Of a DNA stretch of 64,000 bases, positions 23,749 through 34,728 are shown one piece after another. The notes below the pieces were generated by a model. It was not told where the DNA came from. It made no database searches and was given only the letters and a program-made list of their open reading frames with translations. How positions within the stretch are numbered: position 1 is the first letter of the stretch; the number at the start of each line of letters is the position of its first letter. Origin of the DNA: Bemisia tabaci (Eukaryota > Arthropoda > Insecta > Hemiptera > Aleyrodidae); the NCBI RefSeq assembly GCF_918797505.1, contig NC_092800.1, forward strand, positions 4,774,001-4,838,000, read 5' to 3'. The translations under genes were made by a program, and so were the position numbers.

Positions 23749-24485
23749 TATTTCATTCTTTTCACATTTATGCTTGATGAGAGATTTGTATTTTAAAAAT
23801 AAATGAATTATGATACATTTTATAAATAATAAATGAATTTAAAAATAATAAACTAATGAATGATAAATATATTTAATGAACAGTCGATAAATTTAAAAGG
23901 TAAAAATTAGTAAATTTTAAAATAAAAATAGAACTTCAAATAAGTTTGATTATGAATTTGTTCGTTTATTTTTGATCAAGCAGATTGATGCAACAAACGA
24001 TGGTATCTTTTTAAAACTTGTGATGAGAAACAACTTAATCGGCCCGAAACGATGGTAAACAATCAACTTGAGGTGGGGCTGAAGCCGTTAAATAAAATCA
24101 TAAAGTAAAAAAGATACATTAGAGACCATAAACTTTTCATTTGAAAAGTTCAATATGTTCAAAATTATTTTTCTTCAGAAAAACTTGTTGAAACTTCTGT
24201 ATAATACATTTTTGTTTTGCTTTGTTTTACAGGTTTTGCAGGTTTTACATGAATGAAGAAGAGGCGTGAAAGTTAACATTTTTCTTCGAATTTTGGAACA
24301 TATTTTATTATTTTATCCGATTTTTTCCCTCTTTACCCTCTTCCTTCTCTTCATTGAGGATTTATAACGTCTTTAAAAAGTTTGCCCGCTTCTCTTCGTT
24401 AAAGCTTCCAATATGTTGGCATCATGCAGTTACTCTCCTTTTTCTCAGGAGAAATCTAATCGAATTTACGTTAGTTTTGACTTAC
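23749..24485. other. AT-rich intron-like sequence
   Basis: Contains an ATAAATGAATT-rich low-complexity stretch at 23795-23890; nothing else recognised. Confidence 0.4.
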
Positions 24486-24537
24486 CGGAATGGTATTTCA
24501 AGTTGGTCGGTCATCTTGTAGGTTCACACATTAACAT
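24486..24537 (-). CDS. Putative first coding exon of an unrecognised minus-strand gene
   Basis: Minus-strand exon with a good acceptor (GTTTTGTTTTCAG ending at 24538, a plausible CTAAAC/CTGAC branch region about 35 bp upstream) and a perfect donor (TTCCG|GTAAGT). It carries a short leader and then ATG at 24514, preceded by ACAAG. It encodes MTDQLEIPF plus two bases, CG. The phase fits the exon at 12836-13059 exactly: CG plus T gives CGT, Arg. No domain is recognisable in nine residues. The call depends on the splice signals and the phase match. Confidence 0.42.
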
Positions 24538-25491
24538 CTGAAAACAAAACAATTTTGATAATAGAGCATCGTCAGTTTAGCTTAATTACATAAAAGGACT
24601 CAACTACCAATCGATCTGGAGCGTGCATAAGTGACTCAGTGCAAACATACATTAGAGGTAACTACAGGGACAGTGGTGCGATTTGAGAAGGAAAATCGAT
24701 GATGAGAGTGGGAGAGACAATATAGTAATCAGGACCGTAATTAATTATGTTAATCGTCGAATGCTCAAGAAGTGATACCTCAATTAAAATCAGACGCAGT
24801 TTTACTTTTAAATGCATGCCTCATTTTCGAGCTTTAAGTAGTCTGCGAAACACACAACCGACCCATCGATTTTGTTGCGTAAGAGGAACCACTCTCAACA
24901 GGTGCGAAAAATTTACTCAATCCCGAATAACGACTTCCTCGAAAATAGTGCGTATGAAGTATTCTCGACTACTGAACACCTTTTGTCGCTTCCTCAGCGA
25001 TGCCAAATGCCATTCTCCACGAAACTAAAAAGATCCATAGACGTTAGTACTTGGAGGGCTGACAACGTAAATCCCGAAATATGGAGAATACACACACATA
25101 GGGGTTTTTCTGAAAAAGGACATTCTCTTTTTCAACAACCACAGGTGTCAATAACGTTTTCTGGTTGGCTAATGAAACATTTACAGTTGGTGAGTTTCTT
25201 GTTTAGCATGTAAGTACTATGAGTGTCAAGCTTGAAGATATCCTTAGTTTCTAAATTGAACACTTACTGGAGGGAATATGACGGAAAAACATTATCTGTT
25301 AAAATACACGAGTTTGAATGGGAAATGCTGCGAGATGACATCACAAGACGGTAAATTTCCTCACATTAAACCGATTTTTCTTTAATTTTTACTCTTAGAA
25401 AACAAAATATGAAAAACACTGTGAACTTACTTAATTGAGTACTCTCTGATGAAGCAATACAAAATTTTCGTGCAAATTCTCCATTCGTCTC
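24538..25491. other. No gene seen
   Basis: Plus-strand frames 24747-25213 include a tiny acceptor/donor-bounded segment (25145-25189), too weak to call. Confidence 0.4.
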
Positions 25492-25900
25492 CTAATTGGA
25501 CCATATTTTGTAATAAGGAACTACTGTTTCTGGCTCGATTTAGAAACAGCATATCGACGGTGAAACTACCAAACCACGTATCTCGGTTTGCGACGTCGCA
25601 GACTTCCTGTCATACTTTATTTTTTAAATGAATAACTACTGAACGTCCAGTCTTGAAAATTTCTGTGATTTTTCCTCTTCGTGCGGAGAAAATTCTGTGA
25701 AAAATTTCAAGGAATGATATTGATTTGGTCTACTTTAAAAAAATAAAACGTGAGCGTAGATTTTTAAACACCGCAAACGAGATACGTGGTTTGGTAGTTT
25801 CACCGTCGATATGTGTCATTGGTTTCCCCATGCAGAAAAGTTCTTTTATGGAAGAGCCAGAGATAGTGGGTTTTTTTTTTGCAAAATGTGGTCCAATTAG
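25492..25900. repeat. Foldback element, arms about 100 bp
   Basis: CTAATTGGACCATATTTTG..ACCACGTATCTCGGTTTGCG pairs with CGCAAACGAGATACGTGG..CAAAATGTGGTCCAATTAG. The loop holds GTCGCAGACTTCCTGTCAT, a string shared with 46283 and in part with 34165. Confidence 0.7.
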
Positions 25901-25989
25901 AACAAAGATAGCGCTGCACACACAAAAATCGGCTATACTTTTTTTTACTATTGTCGGATAAGATGAGCTTTTCAAGTAGAACACACCAG

Positions 25990-26320
25990 TTAGATTTCCA
26001 TGCGTAAGTGAGTGGGAGGAAGCTGGAAGCGGCAGCGTTGGACGCGCAAGAGAGGCTGCGTAGCGCTACGCACGGTCGCGGGTGGCACGCGTCATGCGAC
26101 AACGGCGCGCGTGGACGAGGACGTGGACGCGAAGCAGGCTTGTAACATGTTCCATTTGGCATTGTGCCATTGTCTTAGGCCTCCTTTTGTTCCTTTCTTC
26201 TTTTCCAGTCTCGTTTCCCGTCTGGCTCCTCCTCGAACAGAACTCCGACCACCGTTGCACAGCCTCAGAGATCCACGCGTTTTCCGGGCGCCCCACGGTG
26301 GATCGCCACTTTCCACGCGA
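25990..26320. promoter_or_regulatory. GC-rich island
   Basis: GC-rich with long frames in several phases on both strands, which argues against real coding. Candidate regulatory or old duplicated sequence. Confidence 0.2.
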
Positions 26321-26482
26321 AATTTTTCCTATAAGACCTGGATGCACGGTTAAATTCCAAACCAATTCTGATCCAAGTGGATGAGTTTATGACTGATGGT
26401 CATATTTTCAAATTTTTCCTAAAAGACCTGGATGCACGATTAAATTCAAACCAATTCTGATCCAAGTGGATGAGTTTATGAC
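26321..26482. repeat. Two-copy direct repeat, period 90 bp
   Basis: AAATTTTTCCTATAAGACCTG..GAGTTTATGAC occurs at 26321-26392 and 26411-26482 with few differences. Confidence 0.8.
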
Positions 26483-26726
26483 CTCGGGTCACCATGTAAC
26501 ATCCCTCTTTAATCCAAATTGGACGAGCCGTCAAATTCAGGGTCGGACTATAAATCCTGAAGCCCTGTCAAATTGACAAGAGACTTGTTTAAAAAACGTG
26601 CCACGCGAGTTGTAAGGGACCGGCACATACGAGCCGCCGATGTAGGTGTGTAAATACATTAAAATAAGAATCAAACTTCAAATGAAAAAAGAAGAAATAA
26701 TAGAGGAACATCAGAGTCGAGACGGA

Positions 26727-27287
26727 ATCGGGCCTGGTTTTTTAAATTTTTCTCCCGAATCTGAGCGACACCTCCGCACTGGCAGTATAGAACGGAGCAT
26801 TGCGAGTTCACACCTAGCGCCATCGCGCCTTCAATTTTGCAGATGCAACGCGGACATCCATCATGTACGAATAGTTGTATCTCTGCGCCGTCATCAAGGT
26901 GCCTCCTTTTGCTTTACTCTATTTCCATACTGTGTTTGTTTCAGTTTGTCTTATTTGTATTTGTAGTGGTGCTTTAAAGGCTGTATGAGCAACACGGCCG
27001 TATATAGAGAGCCATAATAATCGAGCCTCGTTTTTTAACTTTTCTCACGACACCTCATTGGCAGCACAAAGCGGAGCTGCAGAACATCGCGAATTCACAG
27101 CTCGCGCCATCGCGCCTTCAATTTTGCAGATGCAACACAGACATCTATTAAGCACGAATTGTTGTATCTCTGCGCCGTCGTCAACGCTCTTCTTTTCATT
27201 TGCTCTATTTCTATACTGTGTTGGTTTCGTTTGTCTCATTTTTATAGGTGCTTCAGGGCTACGTGAGCAACACAGTCGAAGATAGGA
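26727..27287. repeat. Two-copy tandem duplication, period about 292 bp
   Basis: Both units carry GCGCCATCGCGCCTTCAAT, GTTGTATCTCTGCGCCGTC and GAGCAACAC. Diverged copies at 26727-27009 and 27019-27287. Open frames in each unit are explained by this. Confidence 0.75.
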
Positions 27288-27704
27288 TGTGCCCTAATCA
27301 ATTATCACTCTGAAAAGAGAAAACATGTTAGAGGTCTCTCAAGCCATCAAAAGGGTGCACGTCTAAAAATTGACTGTACTACTTCTTCTGAGAGAATGAC
27401 ACATATCAGATAAGGGAGGGGGGTGATAAAGCGTCTCTGAGAAATTTTAAAGAAATCGCAAATTCCTGACAAATGCAAGAGCCCCATTCGGTGCTGTAGT
27501 CTATGTGGCCGTAGCGCCCAATAACCCCCTAGTAATTTTTTAAATTAGCACCATAAAAATGTATGACACTCTAAAAAAAGAGTATGTTCCGTTCCGCATT
27601 CGTGTCACTCAGGGTTTTTGGACGCTGTATAGGCTCCGGCACAGAATTTCACTACAAATCGCAGCATGGCATGGTCCAGAGACGAAAAACCACCTGCATC
27701 CATT
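27288..27704. other. Fragment related to the 28.4 kb foldback
   Basis: AAATCGCAAATTCCTGACAA..CCCATTCGGTGCTGTAG (27452-27500) matches the outer end of the hairpin at 28387-28904, suggesting a solo or degenerate copy. No gene. Confidence 0.4.
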
Positions 27705-27785
27705 TTAGCCAACAATCGACGCATAGTTATTAAGGTGGGTCGGTGTCACATCGGAACCGTAAGATCCTCCGTCCGATTCGACTGG
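27705..27785 (-). CDS. Possible terminal exon (26 codons)
   Basis: Minus-strand frame beginning after TACTTTTCGCAAG and reading PVESDGGSYGSDVTPTHLNN then YASIVG and TAA. Composition is coding-like (GAT, GTG, ACC, CAC). The acceptor is weak and no partner exon was found. The upstream part of the same frame (to 27890) is Arg/Ser-rich and less convincing. Confidence 0.22.
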   Translation of the reverse strand, partial: PVESDGGSYGSDVTPTHLNNYASIVG

Positions 27786-27879
27786 CTTGCGAAAAGTAAA
27801 AACACGATGATGAGGAGAAAAACCGGAGGAGGAAATTAAAAGACGATCAAGGCGTCGAGACATCGGCGCGGATGACTTG

Positions 27880-28270
27880 CGGGATTTCACGAATGGTCAT
27901 AGCGCGCCTACCGCGTTGGTTCCTTCCTTGCAAGTTGCAGCTCTCGGGGCCTTAATCGTCGCTTTTCGAAATCCGCTCCCAAAGTCATTTTCGTGAGTGA
28001 CCATCAGCCCACGGCGATCCCAGCGCCACGCACCACGCGTGGTCAGGGCAGACGCGGACAACGCGATTCCTCGAAATTCACGCCGCTCATTGGGTCGAAA
28101 TCAGGTCTCTTAGGAGGAAATGTACAGGTCCAGTTACACGATCAAATTCAGCCATCAAATTGGGTCTCTCATTGGTCGCATCCTCACCTCAGGTCTTTTT
28201 CCACCAATCAGAGCTGCAAATTGACGGCTTAATTTGAGCGTGTAACCAGACCATACGGCTCACATAGTTA
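27880..28270. promoter_or_regulatory. GC-rich island with TTAATCGTCGC
   Basis: GC-rich, with a donor-like CATTTTC|GTGAGT on the plus strand at 27991. No supported exon. Candidate regulatory sequence. Confidence 0.2.
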
Positions 28271-28386
28271 AAAATGTCCGTGCCCTATTTTGGGTTAGGG
28301 TAACCTAAATAAAAGTGAGTACTCGTATCTCTAAAAATGGACCATCCGCGCGTCCAGATCATTCAAAACCACGTCCAAGCACATGG

Positions 28387-28904
28387 GCAATGGAGATGTT
28401 GCAGGTGTGAGGAATTTGCGATTTGACTACTGATTCTTATGTAAAAGTTCTCGAGAAACACGATGGTGCCACTGTTTTCTCTGAAATCAACTCCCAAGCT
28501 CAAAAAAAGCTCTCAAGTTGAGGCCAAAATGGAGGGGATATCCCAAGCTATCCTGAGAGTCCACCTCTACATCAAGACAAACTCTCCATGCAAAGATAGG
28601 GAGCAAATACATTAGCAGGGTTGCCGTGTTTTCAGTTTTGGAGTCCCCAAATAAAGTGGCAGCCCTGTCAATGTATTTGCTCCCTATCTTTGCATGGAGA
28701 GTTCGTCTTGATGTATAGAGGTGGACTCTCGGGATAGCGCAGGATATCCCCTCCATTTTGGCCTCAACTTGAGAGCTTTTTTTGAGCTTGGGAGTTGATT
28801 TCAGAGAAAACCAGTGGCACCATCGTGTTTCTCGCCAACTTTTACATAAGAATCAGTAGTCCAATCGCAAATTCCTCACACATGCAACATCTCCATCCCG
28901 TTGC
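28387..28904. repeat. Long near-perfect hairpin (arms 239/247 bp, loop 32 bp)
   Basis: The left arm 28387-28625 pairs almost base for base with 28658-28904. For example, GCAATGGAGATGTTGCA matches TGCAACATCTCCATCCCGTTGC, and CTCCATGCAAAGATAGGGAG matches CTCCCTATCTTTGCATGGAG. The minus frame of 89 codons is a palindrome artefact. It is either a foldback transposon or a locus able to form hairpin RNA. Confidence 0.85.
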
Positions 28905-29076
28905 TGTAAGTCAGCTTTTTCTAGAATTTCAGTCAGTTTTTGTGAGTTGATTCAAGTTTTATTGATTCTATCAGTATTTTGATGCTCGGATCTTTTTTCT
29001 AAAAGTTTCGGCAAGTTACATTGGTAAATTTTTGAGAAATTTACCTCACAAATCCCTTCAATGCTTTGCTCATGCC

Positions 29077-29324
29077 GCCGTGCTGAGGAAAAACGCCGTA
29101 TGAACCTTCAACCTGCCAAATTCTCATTCATAAAACACGGATTTTCTGGTAAACTTAGGGACATTTTTCGTCCAATTTTTCAGATAACGTTGTTTGCAAC
29201 TTCACCTGAAGTTCTTGAAAATTCCGAGGAAAAATATTCATAACTTTCCTCAATAATGAACATTTTATTGGAGGATATCTGGCAACTCTCGAATGTTCAT
29301 ACGGCGTTCTTCCTTAGCACGGCA
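29077..29324. mobile_element. MITE family A copy
   Basis: CCGTGCTGAGGAAAAACGCC.. to ..CGTTCTTCCTTAGCACGGCA; flanks CATG/CATA fit a 4-bp target duplication. Confidence 0.8.
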
Positions 29325-29479
29325 ACATAGACCAATTTTTTCACGCGTGCGCATAGTTCGTGCTCAAAGTCAATTTCCCTGCAGCATATCACCAGATGTA
29401 TGGATACCACAATTACTGCTCTTGGGAGCGCGTTTTGCCTAAATTCTCAAGTGAAGGCGAATTTGTTTACGCGTTTATG

Positions 29480-30136
29480 CATGCTCATGTACGTATCTCA
29501 GCTTCTGTTCAATCGATGTTTGTGAAACTTGTTTTCAGGGGATAGTTTTCAGCGGAAAATGTCACTCAAAATTTCACTTTCTCGGAAACTCTATAGAAAT
29601 CGGAGGAAATTTGGCAACATCAAATAATCCATAAGTGGTTGTTAACCATACTAGTATACTTTGGTACCATACTACCATACTTTGGTGCTATAAAGTACCA
29701 AAACATATGAAGAAGCTAGAAAGTTCATTGTTTAAAGTTGTAGAAGTGGTTCGCGCAAAATCAGACTGGGGCGCCTTCAATCCGAGTGATACTTCCACCT
29801 TCGCCGCAGAGATCGGATTTAATAAAACTTGGTACTTTGGTGCTATAATACCAAAAAAGATGAAGAAGCTAGAAAGTTCTATTGTTTAAAGTTGTAGAAG
29901 TGGTTCGCGCAAAATCAGGACTGGGGCGCCTTCAATCCGAGTGATACTTCCACCTTCGCCGCAGAGTTAGTTTAGTTGCGTGACCTAACTTAACCCAACC
30001 TGACTACTCTCGAATGTTCATACGGCGTTCTTCCTAAGTGCGGAAGCACAGACGTCTTTTCGTGCGCTTTAATTCTCTTGACCAATCAGAAAATGGACTA
30101 TCCAGATCCAATTTTTTTTATGCGGCGATTCATGGA
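29480..30136. repeat. Segmental duplication, copy 1 (with internal tandem doubling)
   Basis: Matches 34194-34698 nearly base for base from CATGCTCATGTACG to GCGATTCATGGA. This copy has an extra unit of about 152 bp (29667-29810 repeated at 29831-29966, from TACTTTGGTGCTATAA to CACCTTCGCCGCAGAG). The duplicated block ends with part of a MITE A terminus (CATACGGCGTTCTTCC). Confidence 0.88.
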
Positions 30137-30814
30137 TATTCAATTTTTGATTGGTCGATCTTTTCTCCGCGTAAAACGGGAATGCGAGTGCCCGCTTTTA
30201 TTCTAAGTTCTCCTACTTTTGGTAACTTTTCTTCAGTCAAATGAACCAAAAGGACTTGATTGATCGACCAAATTTTTAGTTAAATCGACCGAGACCGCTG
30301 GTTATACTCTGAGACATCTGAGAGATGAGACAGTGTCCTACTAAACCGGAGTATACTCTTATGCCTAACATTCTAACATGACTCTTATTTCTTATGACTA
30401 ATAAATGGTTTATTCTCGCTCTCTGGTGTGGATAAATATATCGTGATTTTGGGTGAGAATGCTTCAAATTTTCGGCCACAAAAATATTTTTGCTAGCTTA
30501 GTGTGCGTCAGGCCGCTTGATTGGCTGTAACAGTTTTATAACAGATGTTGCGTCATTAGGACCTGAAACAGTTCTTTTCCAAATGATCATCTGTTGTAGG
30601 CTGTTTCTGCAGTTTTTGAAGAGTCACGTTCACTACGTTTAAGGTTGCCATGTTCTGCGATTAAATGTGGATTTTATACATGGGTTGAATGGGGAAAAGT
30701 GCTGAAAAAAATCAGCATCTGGCAACCATGGCTACGTTAGACATCTATGCAAGTCCTACTTTTACTGAAAATTACCGTGTTTTTTTATGATGGCACCGAA
30801 TTTTCTCTTTTCTC
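30137..30814. other. No gene seen
   Basis: AT-rich, no recognised element. Confidence 0.45.
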
Positions 30815-30993
30815 ATGAAAACTTGCAAATTTGAAGGCGTAGTTTTCAACACTAACAAAAACCGCTCACTATCACGTCTAAATGATGAATTGTCAGCGAC
30901 TTTTTATAATTTATCTCCCTGCACAATCTTCGAATATCATGACAATAACGGAATCCCATCAGAAACTCAGTCGTTTCCCTTGAAAAAATGTTG
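30815..30993 (+). CDS. Possible exon ending at a strong donor
   Basis: Plus-strand frame MKTCKFEGVVFNTNKNRS, then LNDELSATFYNLSPCTIFEY, up to FPLKKCW, stopping exactly at TGTTGG|GTAAGTATAAGT, a strong donor. No good acceptor is seen, and the upstream frame is open only from 30792. Codon composition is only weakly coding-like. Confidence 0.22.
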
Positions 30994-31700
30994 GGTAAGT
31001 ATAAGTAACTTACTATTTTAGGGTGAAATGAAATGTTCTGTCTGGTCACATGGTTCATAGAGTGAGCTGATTTGAGAAAGTTCATCTGATAATAATGAAC
31101 CTTTTCTAGAACTTCAATTGTCATAAATCTAAGTATTTTTATGAAATATCAGTCTCATCCATCATACCTCCCCTACGACAAAAATCCAAAGTCCTTACAT
31201 GAAATTAAAGAAAGTATGCTCCTTAAAAATTTGTATTTTTTTAATCTTATGAAAAGTATTCTGCATTAAACTTACTTAAACCTAGGATCATTAATTTGAG
31301 GTGTTGTCACTTCTCCTTAAAATATTTTGTTTACCCCTCATGAGCCAATAGAAAATTTGCACATGTCTGAAATGTGATAAATCCTTGTTTAAGGAAAAAT
31401 TACTGAATAAACTGAACACGAGAAATTCATAAATTGAACAATTATTGGAGGAGATAAAATGATCAAATCTGCTAAAATACATGTGTTTAAATGGGGAATT
31501 CCCCCAGATGACATCCCTAGGCGATGCATTTTCTCACTTTTAAATCTTTTTTATACTTTTCCCCATTTCAGAGAAATTTCATAATAGCTACTGCGAAATC
31601 AGCTTTTTAAGCACTCTCAGATGAAGCAATTAAAAATTTGCTTGCAAACTCACAGTTGCTAGAAATTCAAGCAAAAACTACAATTTATTGGAACGGAGGA
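30994..31700. other. No gene seen; degenerate repeat at 31412-31560
   Basis: 31412-31560 shares AATTATTGGAGG, GATGACATC and CTCACTTTTAAATC with 25250-25385 and 49795-49935 (one orientation reversed). Confidence 0.4.
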
Positions 31701-31707
31701 AAGGAGA

Positions 31708-32174
31708 AGTGGAAAAACAATGGAGGAAACGGTAATGACACAAATAATTAGGGGGCTAGAAAGGGATGTCCTGATATCTGTTTTCCTATGATCGATTACG
31801 AATTTCATATGTAGATACTTGAAAATATTTCTGTGCATTTACGTTAACGGCTGTTTTTTGTTGAACATACTTCATAAAATAATTGCTGGAAACTGGAATG
31901 GCAATCGAAAACTACAGCTGTAACGGCGGAAAACAGAAGGGATGTCCTGACATCTGTTTTCCTATGATCGATTACGAATTTCATAAGTAGGTACTTGAAA
32001 ATATTTCTGTGCATTTACGTGAAACGGCTGTTTTTTGTTGAACATACTTGATAAAATAATTACTGGAAACTGGAATGACAATCGAAAACTACAGCTGTAA
32101 CGGCGGAAAATAGAAGTGGAAAGCAATGGAGGAAAGAGTGATGACACAAATAATTAGGGGGCTAGAAGGGGGTT
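31708..32174. repeat. Tandem duplication with A-B-B'-A' arrangement
   Basis: Unit B (176 bp, starts GGGATGTCCTGA) at 31763-31938 and 31939-32114, nearly identical. A 55-bp block A (GAAGTGGAAA..GGGGGCTAGAA) precedes the first and follows the second, so one A copy between them was lost. Confidence 0.85.
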
Positions 32175-32462
32175 AAATGTGTTGGGGTGAAAGCAGGAGC
32201 CGGGCGAGATTGTTTTCGATGTGGAAACAATAGAAGTTGGCCGGAGTTTCAGAGTAGCGGCGCACCGTGTATTGATTTATGGTTTCGCTCTTGATTCTAT
32301 CTTCCTTCTCACCGCGACCATGCCGTCCTCGCCACAGCCCCCAAGTTCATCCCCGCGCCGTCAGATGGCGCACCAAGGACCCCGACGTCCTCAACCCTTT
32401 CGCACGGGTTTTCCAACTATATTTAGCATCACTTCAGATACTTTTAGTGTATTTGAAGAATG
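32175..32462. promoter_or_regulatory. GC-rich island with TTTATGG
   Basis: TTGATTTATGGTTTCGC (32273-32289) and GC-rich downstream sequence; proline-rich frames in two phases are compositional. Candidate enhancer. Confidence 0.25.
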
Positions 32463-32947
32463 TCGTCGATTTCCGTCACGAAAGAACGTGATTACATCTC
32501 GATTTTGCGAAATTTCTCTCCTCAAATGGAATTTTTACACACTGGAAAAAAAAGTCGCTTGGATCTAGAGTCCAGACTCTTAAAAACATTGGCAAGAAAA
32601 AATACTCTCGATTCAATCAGATTTTTGCTTAAATCGAGAATCAAGCCTCTTAATTTAAGCGGATTTCCGTTTGATTCAAGCAAAAATCCCATTGAATCAA
32701 GATTATTTTTTCTTGTCATTGTTTTCAAGGTTCTGCACTCTAGATCCAAGCAACTTATTTTCCAGTGTAGGGAGAATCTTAAACATTCCTAACTAAAAAT
32801 TTCACTGATTTTCCTTCTTATCTCAGGAAAAAATCAGAAACATTTTGGATACAATTTGCACAAGGGTATTCTTGAGAAAAACTGAGTTATTTGAGTCAAT
32901 TTTGCAACCTTGGGATGGAGTTGCGTTCCTCCGTCCAAAAAACGACG
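32463..32947. mobile_element. MITE family J copy interrupted by a MITE B copy
   Basis: J ends CCGTCACGAAAGAACGTG / CGTTCCTCCGTCCAAAAAACG. The B element at 32540-32767 (CACTGGAAAAAAAAGTCGC..TTATTTTCCAGTG) sits inside it, so B inserted later. Confidence 0.75.
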
Positions 32948-33392
32948 ATTTACTCATGCAGTAAGAAAAAGTAATTATAAGTGTGTTAATATGAAAAGTA
33001 AACCAAGAAGTAACATAAGCTGCTGCTGAATTTTTTTGGTATTCGTTTTTTCTGTGTTCAATGGACCAAGACGACCAAATTCTAGTGTTGAAGATCTGCA
33101 ACACCGTTTAAATTAGTCGCTAGCCGTCTGAATCGAATCTGGATCACATTGGTGGTTGTATGTAATGCGAAGAAACTAAAGTGTTGTGAATAAATATATT
33201 TTAATTTCCTGACTTCTCTTTTCGGCTTACACTATAATCAGAACAGTATGAAGAATCTTGTTCACAAACATATTTGCACAGTTCGAAATTTTACATCACA
33301 AATATATGATGGTGTCACTATTAAAAACATAAGACGTAAGAAACGTCGTTGGACCTATGAAAGTTGTAAATACGTATATTAGCTGATCAGGC
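32948..33392. other. No gene seen
   Basis: AT-rich, nothing recognised. Confidence 0.45.
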
Positions 33393-34080
33393 AAGGCTCT
33401 CTAACCCGCAAGGCTCTTTCATACCACTATTCGTGCTTTATGGATGTGCTTGAAGTATCATCAACATTGCAGGCGAAATGAGACATCAGATCTTGACTCC
33501 GATTTTATGCAGCCTTTATTGACAACTTTATAATCTACTGAAACGAGACGACTATTCCCGTAATTTGGAAACACTTTATTTCAATTTTTCTCAATTTCAC
33601 GACACTGTCGCACCGCGAAAACTGCGCCAAAAACACCGTTGAGACGTGAAAAATCAAGAAATGACAACACAACAAGGCTCTCTAACCCGCAAGGCTCTTT
33701 CATACCACTATTCGTGCTTCATAGATGTGCTTGAAGTATCATCAAGATTGAAGGCGGAATGAGACACATGGTCTTGACTCCGACTTTATGCTGCCCTTAA
33801 GGACAACTTTAATCCATCAAAACGAGACGACCATCCCCGACATTTGGGAAAACTTAATTTCAGTTTTTCTCAATTTCACGACACTGTGGAACCGAGACAC
33901 TTGCGTCAAAAGTACCGCCGAGACTTGAAAAACCAAGAGATTGCAACGGACCAAGGCTCTCAAACTCATACGGCTCTTTCATACCACTATTCGGGCTTTA
34001 TGGATGTGCTCGAAGTATCATAAAAATTGAAGGCGAAATGAGACATCTGGTCTTGATTCGGAATTCGCACTGCGTTCAAA
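33393..34080. repeat. Satellite-like array, three units of about 280 bp
   Basis: Units start CAAGGCTCTCTAACCCGCAA at 33393 and 33673 and CAAGGCTCTCAAACTCATAC at 33952. Shared blocks: TTTCATACCACTATTCG, GAAGTATCAT, TTTCTCAATTTCACGACAC. The third unit is truncated after about 130 bp. Confidence 0.88.
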
Positions 34081-34088
34081 AAGGACCA

Positions 34089-34190
34089 ACGACAACGAAA
34101 CAACTATCTCCGATATCTGACCCTGTTTACGGCAAAACTGCATAAGCAGGCAACTTTTTTTGCGACGTTGCAGATTTTCTGTCGTATTTT
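34089..34190. repeat. 102-bp direct repeat, left copy
   Basis: ACGACAACGAAACAACTATC..to ..GCAGATTTTCTGTCGTATTTT; repeated at 34729-34830 with only a few changes. The pair brackets the segmental-duplication copy. Confidence 0.88.
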
Positions 34191-34193
34191 ACT

Positions 34194-34698
34194 CATGCTC
34201 ATGTACGTATCTCAGCTTCTGTTCAATCGATGTTTGTGAAACTTGTTTTCAGGGGATAGTTTTCAGCGAAAAACCTTACTCAAAATTTCACTTTCTCGGA
34301 AACTCTATAGAAATCGGAGGAAATTTGGCAACATCAAATAATCCATAAGTGGTTGTTAACCATACTGGTATACTTTGGTACCATACTACCATACTTTGGT
34401 GCTATAAAGTACCAAAAAAGATGAAGAAGCTAGAAAGTTCTATTGTTTAAAGTTGTAGAAGTGGTTCGCGCAAAATCAGGACTGGGGCGCCTTCAATCCG
34501 AGTGATACTTCCACCTTCGCCGCAGAGTTAGTTTAGTTGCGTGACCTAACTTAACCCAACCTGACTACTCTCGAATGTTCATACGGTGTTTTTCCTTAGT
34601 ACGACAGCACAGACGTCTTTTCGTGCGCTTCAATTCTCTTGACCAATCAGAAAATGGACTATCCAGATCCAATTTTTTTTTACGTGGCGATTCATGGA
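34194..34698. repeat. Segmental duplication, copy 2
   Basis: Single-unit version of 29480-30136, lying exactly between the two 102-bp direct repeats. Confidence 0.88.
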
Positions 34699-34728
34699 GG
34701 AAGGACCATTCAGGAAGGACCTTCTTCT

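Noticed and set aside
28487..28756. Minus-strand 89-codon frame
   Set aside because: Reads through both arms of the 28.4 kb hairpin; the two halves are reverse complements.
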